Below, one piece after another: positions 41,776 through 51,525 of a DNA stretch of 64,000 nt (position 1 is its first letter; each line of letters opens with the position of its first letter). The notes below the pieces were generated by a model, which worked only from the letters and a program-made list of their open reading frames with translations, was not told where the DNA came from and did no database searches. Origin of the DNA: Candidatus Gastranaerophilales bacterium (lineage in GTDB: Bacteria > Bacillota > Clostridia > Lachnospirales > Lachnospiraceae); assembly GCA_023663225.1 (NCBI GenBank), contig JAMPHU010000006.1:1-64000 (forward strand), given 5' to 3'. Made by a program: the position numbers and the translations under genes.

Positions 41776-44505
41776 ATGAATACAAGAAATAACATGATCA
41801 TTATAAAAGATATCATTAAAACGGCAGAAATAAAATCCTGCAAATATAATCCAGATACAAAAAAGTGGGATATATTATTTAAGAATGATAAAGCCTATTC
41901 GTATGCATATACAAACGTGGAGTGGTTAAAAGAGCCAACCATTTTAGATCCCAATATATATCATATCAGCAGAGAAGGGAAAGAACTTTTTGATATAGTT
42001 GCTATATATGAATTTAAAGGAGAGCATGATTTTTATTGGCACATTTGTTTTGGTAAGGGTAGTGAGAGAGATTATCGTAAAAATGATTTAAATATTGTTG
42101 AATCATGTCTGAGTCAAAGTCAAGCGGTAAATGTGTTTGCGTATATAAAGCAAATTGCAAGATTGAGTGATCTTAAGAATGAAGAAACCGGCGAAAAATT
42201 ATTAGCTAAAAGGTTTGAAAAAATATCATTTGTGGGTAATGATGTAGCGTTAGCAAAGTATTTAAATCCGTCCTTATCACAGACTAATAAGACACAGCGA
42301 GAATATATACCGATTTTTCCATTTGGATGTAATAACAGTCAATATAAGGCTGTTAAAAATGCTATGGAAAATCAGATCAGCGTCATTCAGGGGCCGCCTG
42401 GAACCGGCAAGACGCAAACCATTTTAAATATTATTGCAAACATATTAATGCAGGGGAAAACAGTTCAAATAGTTTCCAATAATAATTCAGCCACAGAAAA
42501 TGTGTATGAGAAATTATCTTCGCAAAAATATAATTTAGGTTTTGTTGTAGCAACTTTAGGCAGTTCCGAAAATAAGAAAAAATTTGTTGAACATCAGGAT
42601 ACAGATTATCCGGATCTTTCGTCATGGAAAATAGAAGAAGATCGGCGTTTTTTGCAGCATAAAATCTCGGAACAATCCATACAGTTAGGAGGTGTTTTTG
42701 ATAAGCAGGAGAGATTGGCACAACTGAGACAAGAATATTCCCAGTTGACCACAGAGCTGGAGTATTTTGATCGATATGTTAAGGATTCGGATATTGATAT
42801 AGAAAGTATGCAATTCAAGACAAAGCTTTCTTCAAAGCGATGGATGTCAATATGGCAAGAATGTCAGATGACTTTGGAAGAAAAACAAAAAATAGGAATT
42901 ATATTTAAAGCGAAAGCCTTTCTTCAATATGGAATCAGGGGTCAAAATTTTTATAAACAAGATATTGTAAAAATCATTGTCATGTTTCAAGCGATGTATT
43001 ACAGGGTCAAGCAAGAGGAACTGATTCAGGAGATTGAGGACATTGAAAAATATTTGAATAATATTAATAAAGATTTACTTGATGACTTGTGTAATCAATC
43101 AATGATTGTCTTAAAAGATAATCTGGCAAGAAAATATGAAGGCAGAAAGAGTCGCAAAATATTTAATGAAGATGATTTATGGAAAAAATCATATGATGTT
43201 TTAGAAGAATATCCGGTTATATTAAGCACAACGTTTTCATCGCGAAACAGCTTAAAGGACGATGTAGTGTATGATTATCTTATCATGGATGAAGCGTCGC
43301 AGGTAGATGTTGCAACCGGAGCTTTGGCATTGTCTTGTGCGAAAAATGTTGTTATTGTCGGAGATACGAAGCAACTGCCCAATGTGGTTACAGATGACAT
43401 AAAATCTCAATCCAAAGCAATATTCGACAGTTTTAATATAAATGAAGGATATCAGTTTACGAAAAGTTTTTTGCAGTCAATTTTGGATGTTATGCCGAAT
43501 GTAACACAAACTTTACTGAGAGAACATTATAGGTGCCATCCTAAAATAATTAATTTCTGCAACCAGAAATTTTATCGTGGTGAATTGATTATAATGACAA
43601 CAGATAAAGGGGAAGAAGATGTTTTGTCTGTAGTGAAAACGGTACAGGGAAATCATGCGCGTAATCATTATAGCCAACGTCAGATAGATGTCATAAAAAA
43701 TGAAATCATACCTAAATATATTTCAAATCCAGAAGATACTGGAATTATAGCGCCTTATAAGAATCAAGTGGAGGCTCTAAAAAAAGAAATAAAAGATATT
43801 GATACTGCAACGGTACATAAGTTTCAGGGTAAGGAAAAAGGGACTATTATCATTTCAACAGTAGATGATGAAATTTCGGATTTTGCAGACGACCCTTATT
43901 TAATCAATGTGGCTGTATCAAGAGCAAAAGAGAAATTGGTACTGGTTGTTACGGGCAATGAACAGGTTAAAGAACGTAATATAACAGATTTAATAGAGTA
44001 CATCCAATATAATAATTTTGAAGTCGTTGATAGCAAGATCAATTCGATTTTTGATTACCTTTATAAGCAATATTATTCGGAAAGAAAAACGTATTTAATG
44101 AAGCACAAAAAGATATCGGAATATGATTCGGAAAATCTTATGTACTCGTTAATAGATGAAATTATTATCGAAAATAAATATTCAAGTTTAGATGTTGTAT
44201 GCCATTTTCCGATGAATATGTTAATTAAGAATCTGGAATTATTAAGTGAGCGAGAATGTCAATATGTGATGAATCCGGCTACTCATATAGATTTTCTGAT
44301 ATACAATAGAATTAGTAAAAAGCCTGTATTAGCGATTGAAGTTGATGGATATGAATATCACAAAAAAGGTACTGTACAAGCTTCACGTGATCTGTTAAAG
44401 GATCATATAATGGAATTGTATGAAATTCCGCTATTGCGATTTAAGACAAATGGTAGCGGCGAGAAAGAGAAAATTGTGGAAATGTTAAATAAGTTGGTTG
44501 AATAA
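41776..44505 (+). CDS. SF1 helicase with C-terminal nuclease-like domain
   Basis: This protein of 909 residues has a UPF1-like superfamily 1 helicase core: Walker A in [15 protein letters not shown] (about 205), motif II DEASQVD (about 504), motif III GDTKQLPNV, and C-terminal motifs VHKFQGKEKGTIIIS and INVAVSRAKEKLVLVV. The last 110 residues resemble a Vsr/DUF2726-like PD-(D/E)xK nuclease: HIDFLIYN (Asp) and VLAIEVDGYEYH (E-x-D). The linked helicase-nuclease plan recalls Nhi-type single-gene phage defence, although there the nuclease is N-terminal. The start is uncertain: the frame opens at 41698 with another ATG, but that overlaps the small membrane protein. A/T-rich codon use, poor ribosome site. 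Role in DNA or RNA degradation is inferred. Confidence 0.85.
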   Translation: MNTRNNMIIIKDIIKTAEIKSCKYNPDTKKWDILFKNDKAYSYAYTNVEWLKEPTILDPNIYHISREGKELFDIVAIYEFKGEHDFYWHICFGKGSERDYRKNDLNIVESCLSQSQAVNVFAYIKQIARLSDLKNEETGEKLLAKRFEKISFVGNDVALAKYLNPSLSQTNKTQREYIPIFPFGCNNSQYKAVKNAMENQISVIQGPPGTGKTQTILNIIANILMQGKTVQIVSNNNSATENVYEKLSSQKYNLGFVVATLGSSENKKKFVEHQDTDYPDLSSWKIEEDRRFLQHKISEQSIQLGGVFDKQERLAQLRQEYSQLTTELEYFDRYVKDSDIDIESMQFKTKLSSKRWMSIWQECQMTLEEKQKIGIIFKAKAFLQYGIRGQNFYKQDIVKIIVMFQAMYYRVKQEELIQEIEDIEKYLNNINKDLLDDLCNQSMIVLKDNLARKYEGRKSRKIFNEDDLWKKSYDVLEEYPVILSTTFSSRNSLKDDVVYDYLIMDEASQVDVATGALALSCAKNVVIVGDTKQLPNVVTDDIKSQSKAIFDSFNINEGYQFTKSFLQSILDVMPNVTQTLLREHYRCHPKIINFCNQKFYRGELIIMTTDKGEEDVLSVVKTVQGNHARNHYSQRQIDVIKNEIIPKYISNPEDTGIIAPYKNQVEALKKEIKDIDTATVHKFQGKEKGTIIISTVDDEISDFADDPYLINVAVSRAKEKLVLVVTGNEQVKERNITDLIEYIQYNNFEVVDSKINSIFDYLYKQYYSERKTYLMKHKKISEYDSENLMYSLIDEIIIENKYSSLDVVCHFPMNMLIKNLELLSERECQYVMNPATHIDFLIYNRISKKPVLAIEVDGYEYHKKGTVQASRDLLKDHIMELYEIPLLRFKTNGSGEKEKIVEMLNKLVE

Positions 44506-44511
44506 TGGAAA

Positions 44512-45117
44512 GTGGGTGGCGCATTGCAGGCAGAGAATACCTTGGAATACTATAACAAGAACGCGAAAGAGTTTGCCGCTGCGACTGTTTCCGTAGAATT
44601 TGAATCTATGCAGAGACGTTTTGCGGACAAGCTGTCCCGAGGCGCACGAATCTTGGATTTTGGATGCGGTTCGGGGAGAGACGCAAAGTATTTTCTGGAT
44701 CGAGGATATCTGGTGGAGGCTGCGGACGGTTCTGAGGAGTTGTGCAAGATTGCCAGCGAATATGCGGGGATTCCCGTGAGGCACATGTTATTTGAAGAGT
44801 TGGATGAGACAGATCGGTATGATGGCATCTGGGCCTGTTCTTCCATCCTGCATTTGCGGAGACAGGAGCTTTCGGAAGTGATGCGGAAGATGGCGTGTGC
44901 GTTGAAGGATCGGGGGATTATTTATACTTCTTTTAAGTATGGAGATTTTGAGGGGGAGAGAAATGGGCGGTATTTTACAGATATGACAGAAGTGTCTTTT
45001 TTGAAGTTGATGGAAGATGTGGAAAACCTGAGAATTGAGGAACAATGGGTCACATCTGATGTGCGTCCAGGGAGAGGAGAAGAGAGATGGCTCAATTTGA
45101 TCCTGCGGAAAGAGTAG
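44512..45117 (+). CDS. Class I SAM-dependent methyltransferase
   Basis: This 201-residue enzyme has a Rossmann-type methyltransferase fold with motif I ILDFGCGSGRDAKYF (about 45-57), an acidic motif II (VEAADGSEEL), and motif IV-like DGIWACSSILHL. Its N-terminus (LEYYNKNAKEFAAATV) is like the TehB/UbiE-type family. The start is unsure: a GTG at 44512 is used here, and a TTG at 44524 would give MQAENTLEYY, the usual beginning in relatives. The gene overlaps the PLD-SF2 helicase by 31 bp and follows the SF1 helicase by 6 bp. Similar methyltransferase-helicase pairs recur in Firmicutes; whether the substrate is DNA, RNA or a small molecule is unknown. Confidence 0.85.
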   Translation: MGGALQAENTLEYYNKNAKEFAAATVSVEFESMQRRFADKLSRGARILDFGCGSGRDAKYFLDRGYLVEAADGSEELCKIASEYAGIPVRHMLFEELDETDRYDGIWACSSILHLRRQELSEVMRKMACALKDRGIIYTSFKYGDFEGERNGRYFTDMTEVSFLKLMEDVENLRIEEQWVTSDVRPGRGEERWLNLILRKE

Positions 45118-47606
45118 AAGAAGGAGAACGGGAGCTGGGAGAGATTACATTTGAAAATACGATGGTCGAACCGACGGATGTGATGACCGGAGGCAGAGAT
45201 CAGGGGCGGTTTCTGTATTATCAATTAAAAATGAGTATGAAGAAGGCCGAGAGAATTGACATCATTGTGTCCTTTTTGATGGAATCGGGGGTCAGGATGC
45301 TGTTAAAGGACTTGAAGGCGGCCTTGGACAGAGGGGTCAAGGTGAGGATGCTCACGGGAAATTACTTGGGAATCACACAGCCTTCCGCTCTTTGCCTGAT
45401 CAAAAAGGAATTGGGGAATCGCGTGGACTTGCGCTTTTATGGGGAGAAAGGCAGATCGTTTCACCCTAAGGCTTATATATTTCACTATAAAGATATGAGC
45501 GAAATATATATTGGCTCCTCTAATGTCTCCAGAAGTGCGTTGACATCGGGGATTGAGTGGAATTATCGTTTTAGCAGCATAGCGGATAAAAAGAATTTTT
45601 TGTTGTTTTATGAGGCCTTTGAAGATTTATTTTTTGGACACTCTATAGAGATAGATGATGAGGAATTACGCAGATATTCAAAAAATTGGCACAGACCGGC
45701 TGTGGCGAAGGATTTGGCAAGATATGACACCCGAGAGGAAGATGATAGGGTGGAAGCGCTCTTTCAACCAAGAGGAGCACAAATAGAAGCGTTGTATGCG
45801 CTGGAAGATAGTCGAATGGAAGGAGCCGCGAAAGGGTTGGTACAGGCGGCAACCGGCGTAGGCAAGACCTATCTTGCAGCCTTTGATTCTGCAAAATACA
45901 AGAGGGTGCTTTTTGTTGCACACAGGGAGGAAATTTTAAAACAGGCGGCGATATCTTTTAGAAACGTGCGAAACTCGGAAGATTATGGGTTTTTCTATGG
46001 CAAAAAGAAGGAGACGGACAAGTCGGTCATATTTGCTTCCGTGTCTACGCTCGGCAGGGAAGAATATTTAAAGAGCGAGTATTTTGTGGAAGATTATTTT
46101 GATTATATTGTCATAGACGAATTTCATCATGCGGTCAACGAGCAGTACAAGAATATTGTAAATTACTTTAAACCGAAATTCCTGTTGGGACTCACGGCAA
46201 CGCCGGAGCGTATGGATGGTAAAAATATATATGAACTGTGTGATTATAATGTGCCTTATGAGATCTCTCTGAAAGAAGCGATCAACAAGGGAATGTTGGT
46301 GCCGTTTCACTATTATGGAATTTATGATGAGACGGATTATTCCGGCCTGCATCTGGTAAAGGGGCATTATGAAGAAAAGGCGTTGACGGAACTTTATAGG
46401 CACAATCCCGAAAGATATGAGCTGGTCTATAAATATTATACAAAGTATCGTTCGGAGAGAGCTTTGGGATTTTGCTGCTCCAGGCAACATGCAGAGGAGA
46501 TGGCAGAGCAGTTCTGTGTGCGCGGGATTCCGGCGGCAGCCGTGTACAGCAATGCAGAGGGCGCTTTTTCGGAAGACAGGGATAAGGCAGTCGCTCGATT
46601 GAAGAATGGTGAGATCAAGGTGATCTTTTCGGTTGATATGTTTAATGAGGGACTGGACATTGCCTCGTTGGATATGGTTATGTTTCTCAGACCTACCGAA
46701 TCGCCGATTGTATTTTTGCAGCAGTTGGGAAGAGGACTCCGCACTTACAGAGGAAAGGAATACTTAAATGTTCTGGACTTTATTGGAAATTATGAAAAGG
46801 CGGGAAGGGTTTCTCTATTGCTGGGCGGTGGAAGTACTCTAAGTGAAAGGAGGTTTTGTGACTCTGGCAGTATAGAGTATCCTGATGATTGTATTGTAGA
46901 TTTTGATATGCGTTTGATCGACTTGTTCAAGGAGTTGGAACGGAAATCATTGTCTATGAAGGAGAGGATCGTTAAGGAATATTATCGAGTTAAAGAATTG
47001 ATGGAAGGGAAGGTTCCTACTCGAATGGAGCTGTTTACTTATATGGAGGATGAGGTATACCAGTATTGTATGACTCATGCAAAGGAAAATCCTTTTCGCA
47101 GATATCTGGATTTTCTATATGAGCTGGGTGAGCTTTCAGCGGAAGAAGGGCTATTATACGCGGGAATGGGGCGTGAGTTTATTGCAGTTATTGAGACAAC
47201 AGATATGCAAAAGGTGTATAAAATGCCTATCTTGTATAGTTTTTATAATCATGGCGACATTCGCTTGGAGATCACAGATGAGGATGTCTTGAGGAGTTGG
47301 AAAGAGTTCTTTGACACAGGAACAAACTGGAAGGATTTTTCGGAGAATATTTTTTATGAAAACTATAAAAACATGACCGATAAGCAGCATTTGAGTAAGG
47401 CAAAGACAATGCCGATCCGGTTTTTAAAGGCATCGGGAAAAGGGTTCTTTGTCGAGAAGGAGGGTTATGCGCTCGCGATCAGGGAAGAGCTGAGAGAGTG
47501 GGTTGAGAATGAGGCGTTGAAGTGGCATATGGGGGATGTGCTGGAGTATAGAACGATGGAGTATTATAGGAGGAGGTATGTGGAAAGGGGAAGAAGGGAA
47601 GCATAG
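45087..47606 (+). CDS. PLD-domain SF2 DEAD/DEAH-type helicase
   Basis: This 839-residue protein has an N-terminal phospholipase D-like nuclease domain (about 40-190) with the HxK element FHPKAYIF (about 125) followed by IGSSNVSRSAL, as in PLD-like DNA-end nucleases, and an SF2 helicase core: Walker A QAATGVGKTYLA (about 252), motif II VIDEFHH (about 343), motif III GLTATPERMDG, and motif VI QQLGRGLRT. The C-terminal 250 residues have no motif I know; long relatives (about 950-1050) carry DUF3427 there, so this one may be shorter. The PLD-helicase combination is found in restriction-like and phage-defence genes. It overlaps the methyltransferase gene by 31 bp and has a good ribosome site (agaggagaaga). 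Confidence 0.88.
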   Translation: MAQFDPAERVEEGERELGEITFENTMVEPTDVMTGGRDQGRFLYYQLKMSMKKAERIDIIVSFLMESGVRMLLKDLKAALDRGVKVRMLTGNYLGITQPSALCLIKKELGNRVDLRFYGEKGRSFHPKAYIFHYKDMSEIYIGSSNVSRSALTSGIEWNYRFSSIADKKNFLLFYEAFEDLFFGHSIEIDDEELRRYSKNWHRPAVAKDLARYDTREEDDRVEALFQPRGAQIEALYALEDSRMEGAAKGLVQAATGVGKTYLAAFDSAKYKRVLFVAHREEILKQAAISFRNVRNSEDYGFFYGKKKETDKSVIFASVSTLGREEYLKSEYFVEDYFDYIVIDEFHHAVNEQYKNIVNYFKPKFLLGLTATPERMDGKNIYELCDYNVPYEISLKEAINKGMLVPFHYYGIYDETDYSGLHLVKGHYEEKALTELYRHNPERYELVYKYYTKYRSERALGFCCSRQHAEEMAEQFCVRGIPAAAVYSNAEGAFSEDRDKAVARLKNGEIKVIFSVDMFNEGLDIASLDMVMFLRPTESPIVFLQQLGRGLRTYRGKEYLNVLDFIGNYEKAGRVSLLLGGGSTLSERRFCDSGSIEYPDDCIVDFDMRLIDLFKELERKSLSMKERIVKEYYRVKELMEGKVPTRMELFTYMEDEVYQYCMTHAKENPFRRYLDFLYELGELSAEEGLLYAGMGREFIAVIETTDMQKVYKMPILYSFYNHGDIRLEITDEDVLRSWKEFFDTGTNWKDFSENIFYENYKNMTDKQHLSKAKTMPIRFLKASGKGFFVEKEGYALAIREELREWVENEALKWHMGDVLEYRTMEYYRRRYVERGRREA

Positions 47607-47880
47607 TAAAGTTTCCAATAAAGATGAGAAATATTAGAGAGATGCGTATGTAGGATAGTAAAAATAAAATATGGATCTTTGTTATATCAAGTTTAAATTT
47701 ATTGAGCTAATTTTAACATATAAGTTTTAGTTTTGTGTCTTACTATGAGCCTTATTGTTGTAGTAAGATGCACAGATGCTTATTCAAATGCAAAACGAAA
47801 GTATGCAATTTATCTCACAAAATAATATAATTTTTTGGTGATATAGAATTGGCATATGGATAAAAGAAAGAAGAGTGGAT

Positions 47881-50800
47881 ATGTTTAACGATTTAGAAAA
47901 AAATAGGGAGATGCTGTTAGGTGCATATAAAAAAGTAAAAAGTTATTATCATTATAATAAGAATTTTGTTTTTATGAAGCAAAAGGTTGCAAAGTTAGAA
48001 TATGATTATCAACACATGTTAAACACTATTGATAAGTTGGCTAAAATATTGGCTTATCCGAATGTGATGGAAAATAGTAAATCTATAAATGCTTGGATTG
48101 AGAAAATAAATTTCTATATTATGCCCAAATCATTTATAAATAAAGAAGAAAATAACGACTTATTTATAACAGGAAATTTGAGAGAGAATAAAAGTGTAAA
48201 TAAAGTAAATTTTTTCATTGATATGCCAATAGAATTGCATTTATTGGATGCTCTTTGGACGGTTTTGATAGGAAAATTGGTATTTGAAAAAGAATTAATA
48301 TCTTCAGAATGTTATGGAAATTGTATTGATAACTATGTTTTATATAATAATCAAAAAGACTATTTAGACTCGATCAATTTTAGCAAAAATAAGTTGTTTA
48401 AAATTTACTTTCCGCAGTACTGCAAATGGAAAAATGATGCAATAAGGACTGTAGAAGAAAAATTTTATTTGAACAAAAGTCAGATATTGTTTTCTCTTGA
48501 TATTAAAGGTTTTTTTTATTCTGTTTTTTGGAAGTTTACAATATTAGATGATATTTTCGGAGAAGATTCTCGATATAAAGAATTGATTTTTCTTACAAAG
48601 ATTATTCAAAAAATATTTGAAAGATATACAAATATTATTAGAGATTACCGTATAGTTAAACAAGAAATAGAGAAGCAAGAATATGTTTTACCAATTGGAT
48701 TATTTAGCTCAATGCTCTTAGCAAATATTTACATGATCGATTTTGATAAAATGCTAAAAGATAATCCTAAGGTATTGCATTATGGTCGATATGTTGATGA
48801 TATTATTATTGTCATAGACGTATCAGGAGACGAACGAAATGTTAGCGACAGAACGGCATTTGATAAATATTTAGTTGAAGACAATCATATTTTGGAATAT
48901 ATAAAAGGGGACAGATATGCAATTTGTAATTTATCAACTTTATTTATTCAAAAAGAAAAAGTTAAAATGATTTATTTTGACAAAAATGATTCGCCAGTGT
49001 TGATTGATCAAATGAAAAAAGCTATTACGTATCCGAGTCAAATGAATGTTATACCTGAAACAGAGTTAAGTATAGTAGACTTTGAAGAAGCAGCATATGC
49101 AAAAACAGGGATCGGAACAGAAACAAAAATCAGAGATATTGGTAAAGTACAAATTGATAAATTTCAATTAGGATGGCACATGTCTCAAGTTGTTATAAAT
49201 AATAGGATTAAGAAACAGTATATTACAAGAGATGAGAAAATACGAAGACAAAAGGAAGGTGACAGTATTCTTAGGTTTTTTACAGGGAGCAAAGCTTTGG
49301 AATATTCAAGTAATTGGATAAATGCAATGTATTATTTTTTATTAACAGCGGATACAAATCGAAATGCTTGGAAACAATTTGAATATAATATAAGAAGTGC
49401 AATTAAGGAGTTGACAGCGGATCGGATTGAAGATTTAAAAAAAGGGAAAAAAAGAAACGTTGTGGCAATATTAAAAAGAGATTTGAAACAACACTTTGAT
49501 ATATGTGCAGCAACTGTTTTAGCATTATATCCAAAGTTTAGTAAAAAGGAAAACAAAGAGATTGTTAAACTTGCTATTCAATTAAGAAAAGCGAATTTAT
49601 TTAATCATTATTTGGTATCATTTCCGTTGATTAATTATTCTGATAATTTAGATGAAAATTGTGATTTGACGAGTATATCTCCAGATAAAATACGTGATAT
49701 GAAGTTGATGATACAAAATAGTCAAAAATCAAAATTGTCTCCTAGGTTTATTAATTTGGATGAAATATATCAATTTGTATTTTTGAGACAATGTACTAAA
49801 GGTGGAAATTATTATCAGAATACAGATAAATGGACGGTAGAGGATAAATTAAATTACATAGAGGACTATTTTTATTATGTTAATCAAATTAACAAGAGTA
49901 CGGTAGATCATATAGCAATTTCGATTGATAATATAGAAAATCAAGGTTACATTTTACAAAAAATAAAATTGGGTGATGTGAATAGCACAAAAGGAAATGT
50001 AAAAATTGCGATTGCAAATATCAAGCTAGATACAAAGAGATGTTGTTTTGGCTTAAAGTGTGCTGAAAATGTAACGTTGAATAGATTAGATCTTATTGCA
50101 TTTATGAACAGAACCTATATGGATGGGAGGGATAAAGTAGATTTTTTGGTGTTTCCAGAATTTTATATGCCATTACAATGGATATCAGAAGTTTTGGCGT
50201 TTGTAAGAAAGAGTGGAATTACAGTAATTTCAGGTTTACAATATGTTACATATAATGGGCAGGCCTATAATAATGTTGCATTATTTGCACCCGTTAAAAC
50301 AGGACGTTATTTAAATGCTGTTTTATTAGTGCGAGAAAAGAATGACTATGCCCCTATGGAGCGTGAATTGCTAGCCATAGAAAAATACAGATGTATTAAC
50401 CAAGCAAAGCCTGTTTATCAAGTGGTAAATTGTGATGGTATAGATTATGGTATTTTTTTATGTTATGAGTTTACAGATATTGTGGCTAGAAGTTTATATA
50501 AGGATAAGGTGGATATAATTTTTACACCAGAACATAATAGAGATACGTCTTATTTTGCGAATATAATTGAAACAACTGCTAGAGATTTGCATGTGTTTAT
50601 TGTTCAAGCAAACACATCAATTTATGGTGATTCAAGAATAACGGGACCTTATGGCAGAAATGATAGAAATGTTATACAAATAAAGGGAGGAGATAGAGAT
50701 GATATTATTGTAGGAACAATTGAGTTGGGGAAATTAAGGAAATATCAACAGGAAGAAAAAGATAAATTTAATAAAAAAATTCAAGAATACTTAGGACTTG

Positions 50801-50898
50801 GTAAAAGAAAAGTTTATGAACTGGAAAGGCAGATGTTTGCAGAGCACGAGTTAAAGATAGCAAAGACATCTGCAAGGTTTGGAAAAGAAAATATATAA
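47881..50898 (+). CDS. Reverse transcriptase-nitrilase fusion (UG1/DRT type 1-like anti-phage RT)
   Basis: This protein of about 1005 residues joins two enzyme types. The N-terminal part contains a reverse transcriptase: motif A in SLDIKGFFYSV (Asp about 207), a later PIGLFSSMLLANIY, and the catalytic YVDD in HYGRYVDDIIIVI (about 305). A helical middle region (about 400-700) follows. The C-terminal part (about 705-960) is a nitrilase/CN-hydrolase with the expected Glu-Lys-Cys triad: VFPEFY (about 761), a Lys in VREKNDYAP (about 820) and Cys in FLCYEFTD (about 862). RT-nitrilase fusions are known among the unknown-group (UG) anti-phage RTs, notably UG1 (DRT type 1) and UG5. The gene is very A/T-rich and alone on its transcript; an ATG at 47881 (aagag 5 bp upstream) is preferred over the GTG at 47875. 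The upstream gap 47607-47880 has a 7-bp hairpin but no obvious non-coding RNA. Confidence 0.9.
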   Translation: MFNDLEKNREMLLGAYKKVKSYYHYNKNFVFMKQKVAKLEYDYQHMLNTIDKLAKILAYPNVMENSKSINAWIEKINFYIMPKSFINKEENNDLFITGNLRENKSVNKVNFFIDMPIELHLLDALWTVLIGKLVFEKELISSECYGNCIDNYVLYNNQKDYLDSINFSKNKLFKIYFPQYCKWKNDAIRTVEEKFYLNKSQILFSLDIKGFFYSVFWKFTILDDIFGEDSRYKELIFLTKIIQKIFERYTNIIRDYRIVKQEIEKQEYVLPIGLFSSMLLANIYMIDFDKMLKDNPKVLHYGRYVDDIIIVIDVSGDERNVSDRTAFDKYLVEDNHILEYIKGDRYAICNLSTLFIQKEKVKMIYFDKNDSPVLIDQMKKAITYPSQMNVIPETELSIVDFEEAAYAKTGIGTETKIRDIGKVQIDKFQLGWHMSQVVINNRIKKQYITRDEKIRRQKEGDSILRFFTGSKALEYSSNWINAMYYFLLTADTNRNAWKQFEYNIRSAIKELTADRIEDLKKGKKRNVVAILKRDLKQHFDICAATVLALYPKFSKKENKEIVKLAIQLRKANLFNHYLVSFPLINYSDNLDENCDLTSISPDKIRDMKLMIQNSQKSKLSPRFINLDEIYQFVFLRQCTKGGNYYQNTDKWTVEDKLNYIEDYFYYVNQINKSTVDHIAISIDNIENQGYILQKIKLGDVNSTKGNVKIAIANIKLDTKRCCFGLKCAENVTLNRLDLIAFMNRTYMDGRDKVDFLVFPEFYMPLQWISEVLAFVRKSGITVISGLQYVTYNGQAYNNVALFAPVKTGRYLNAVLLVREKNDYAPMERELLAIEKYRCINQAKPVYQVVNCDGIDYGIFLCYEFTDIVARSLYKDKVDIIFTPEHNRDTSYFANIIETTARDLHVFIVQANTSIYGDSRITGPYGRNDRNVIQIKGGDRDDIIVGTIELGKLRKYQQEEKDKFNKKIQEYLGLGKRKVYELERQMFAEHELKIAKTSARFGKENI

Positions 50899-51058
50899 AT
50901 GTTATGTATTAACTTTCTACTGCCCAAATTAGTGAAAACGTTTGCATTATCAAGTAAAAAATGTAATGAATAGGTGTGTTGACGTTAAAATAGCACCTAA
51001 TTTTTTGTATAATAAGATCACCACAATATAAACTATACAAAGAAAAGGTACTGACCTT

Positions 51059-51258
51059 ATGATAAACCAACTTTGCATCTGTGAAGATACCCAAAATTAG
51101 TTTTCTAATGCAATCAGAGAACTTCAACTTGAAAAGTTGCTGTGTAAAGCAAGCATTACTAAAACCTGTGTTATTTCCGTATAAGAGGTGTTTCAGTTTC
51201 TCCTGTTGTTAGTATTTCGGGGAACGAATTTTTTCTGTTTTTTAAACGATACTTCTTT
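51059..51258 (+). pseudogene. Possible degraded transposase 5' end (IS4-like)
   Basis: A frame starting at the ATG at 51059 (MINQLCICEDTQN) meets a stop after 13 codons; further in the same frame the text NAIRELQLEKLLCKA and, after another stop, FQFLLLLVFRG recalls the N-terminus of IS4-family transposases of Clostridia. Two stops make it a pseudogene. The match is from memory. The 50899-51058 stretch is A/T-rich with nothing else visible. Confidence 0.3.
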
Positions 51259-51399
51259 TAACGGGATAAGGTTCCTTTTGCTTCCGTCTGCAAAAGTGAC
51301 CAGCGCGTTCAGTTCTCTTGCATAAAAGACAATAAATATAGGGGCCGAGCTCAGATCTGCTTTAACGAGGTCATAATGCCGCAGTTGATCTTTCCACAA
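51193..51399 (-). CDS. Uncertain 68-codon ORF, higher G+C than surroundings
   Basis: A 68-residue frame opens at a TTG immediately after a stop codon and has no clear ribosome site. The composition looks coding (LVKADLSSAPIFIVFYAREL..), basic toward the end (FKKQKKFVPRNTNN), but it overlaps the transposase-like remnant on the other strand. I do not recognise it. It may be a gene fragment. Confidence 0.3.
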   Translation of the reverse strand: MWKDQLRHYDLVKADLSSAPIFIVFYARELNALVTFADGSKRNLIPLKEVSFKKQKKFVPRNTNNRRN

Positions 51400-51436
51400 T
51401 TACTGAAGGATTAACTTCGGTATTCTTTTAAATCAA

Positions 51437-51509
51437 TTTACCTCACAGGTAAAGCATCTGTTGACAAAATGTACTATTTATGATAATGTGAATTTACCTC
51501 CAAGGTAAA
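51437..51509 (+). promoter_or_regulatory. Promoter flanked by two TTTACCT-N3-AGGTAAA operators (HigA)
   Basis: Two copies of TTTACCT-N3-AGGTAAA lie at 51437-51453 and 51493-51509, 56 bp apart centre to centre. Between them are TTGACA (51461-51466) and a -10-like GATAAT (51482-51487; 15-bp spacer, TG-extended). The truncated HigB frame starts 17 bp after the second copy. Paired inverted repeats around a promoter fit autoregulation by the HigA-type antitoxin encoded downstream. Confidence 0.75.
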
Positions 51510-51525
51510 TGCGGAGAGGTGTAAA

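Noticed and set aside
50909-51127. A 72-codon minus-strand frame in the gap after the RT gene
   Set aside because: No ribosome site, low-complexity hydrophobic text, overlaps a transposase-like remnant on the plus strand.
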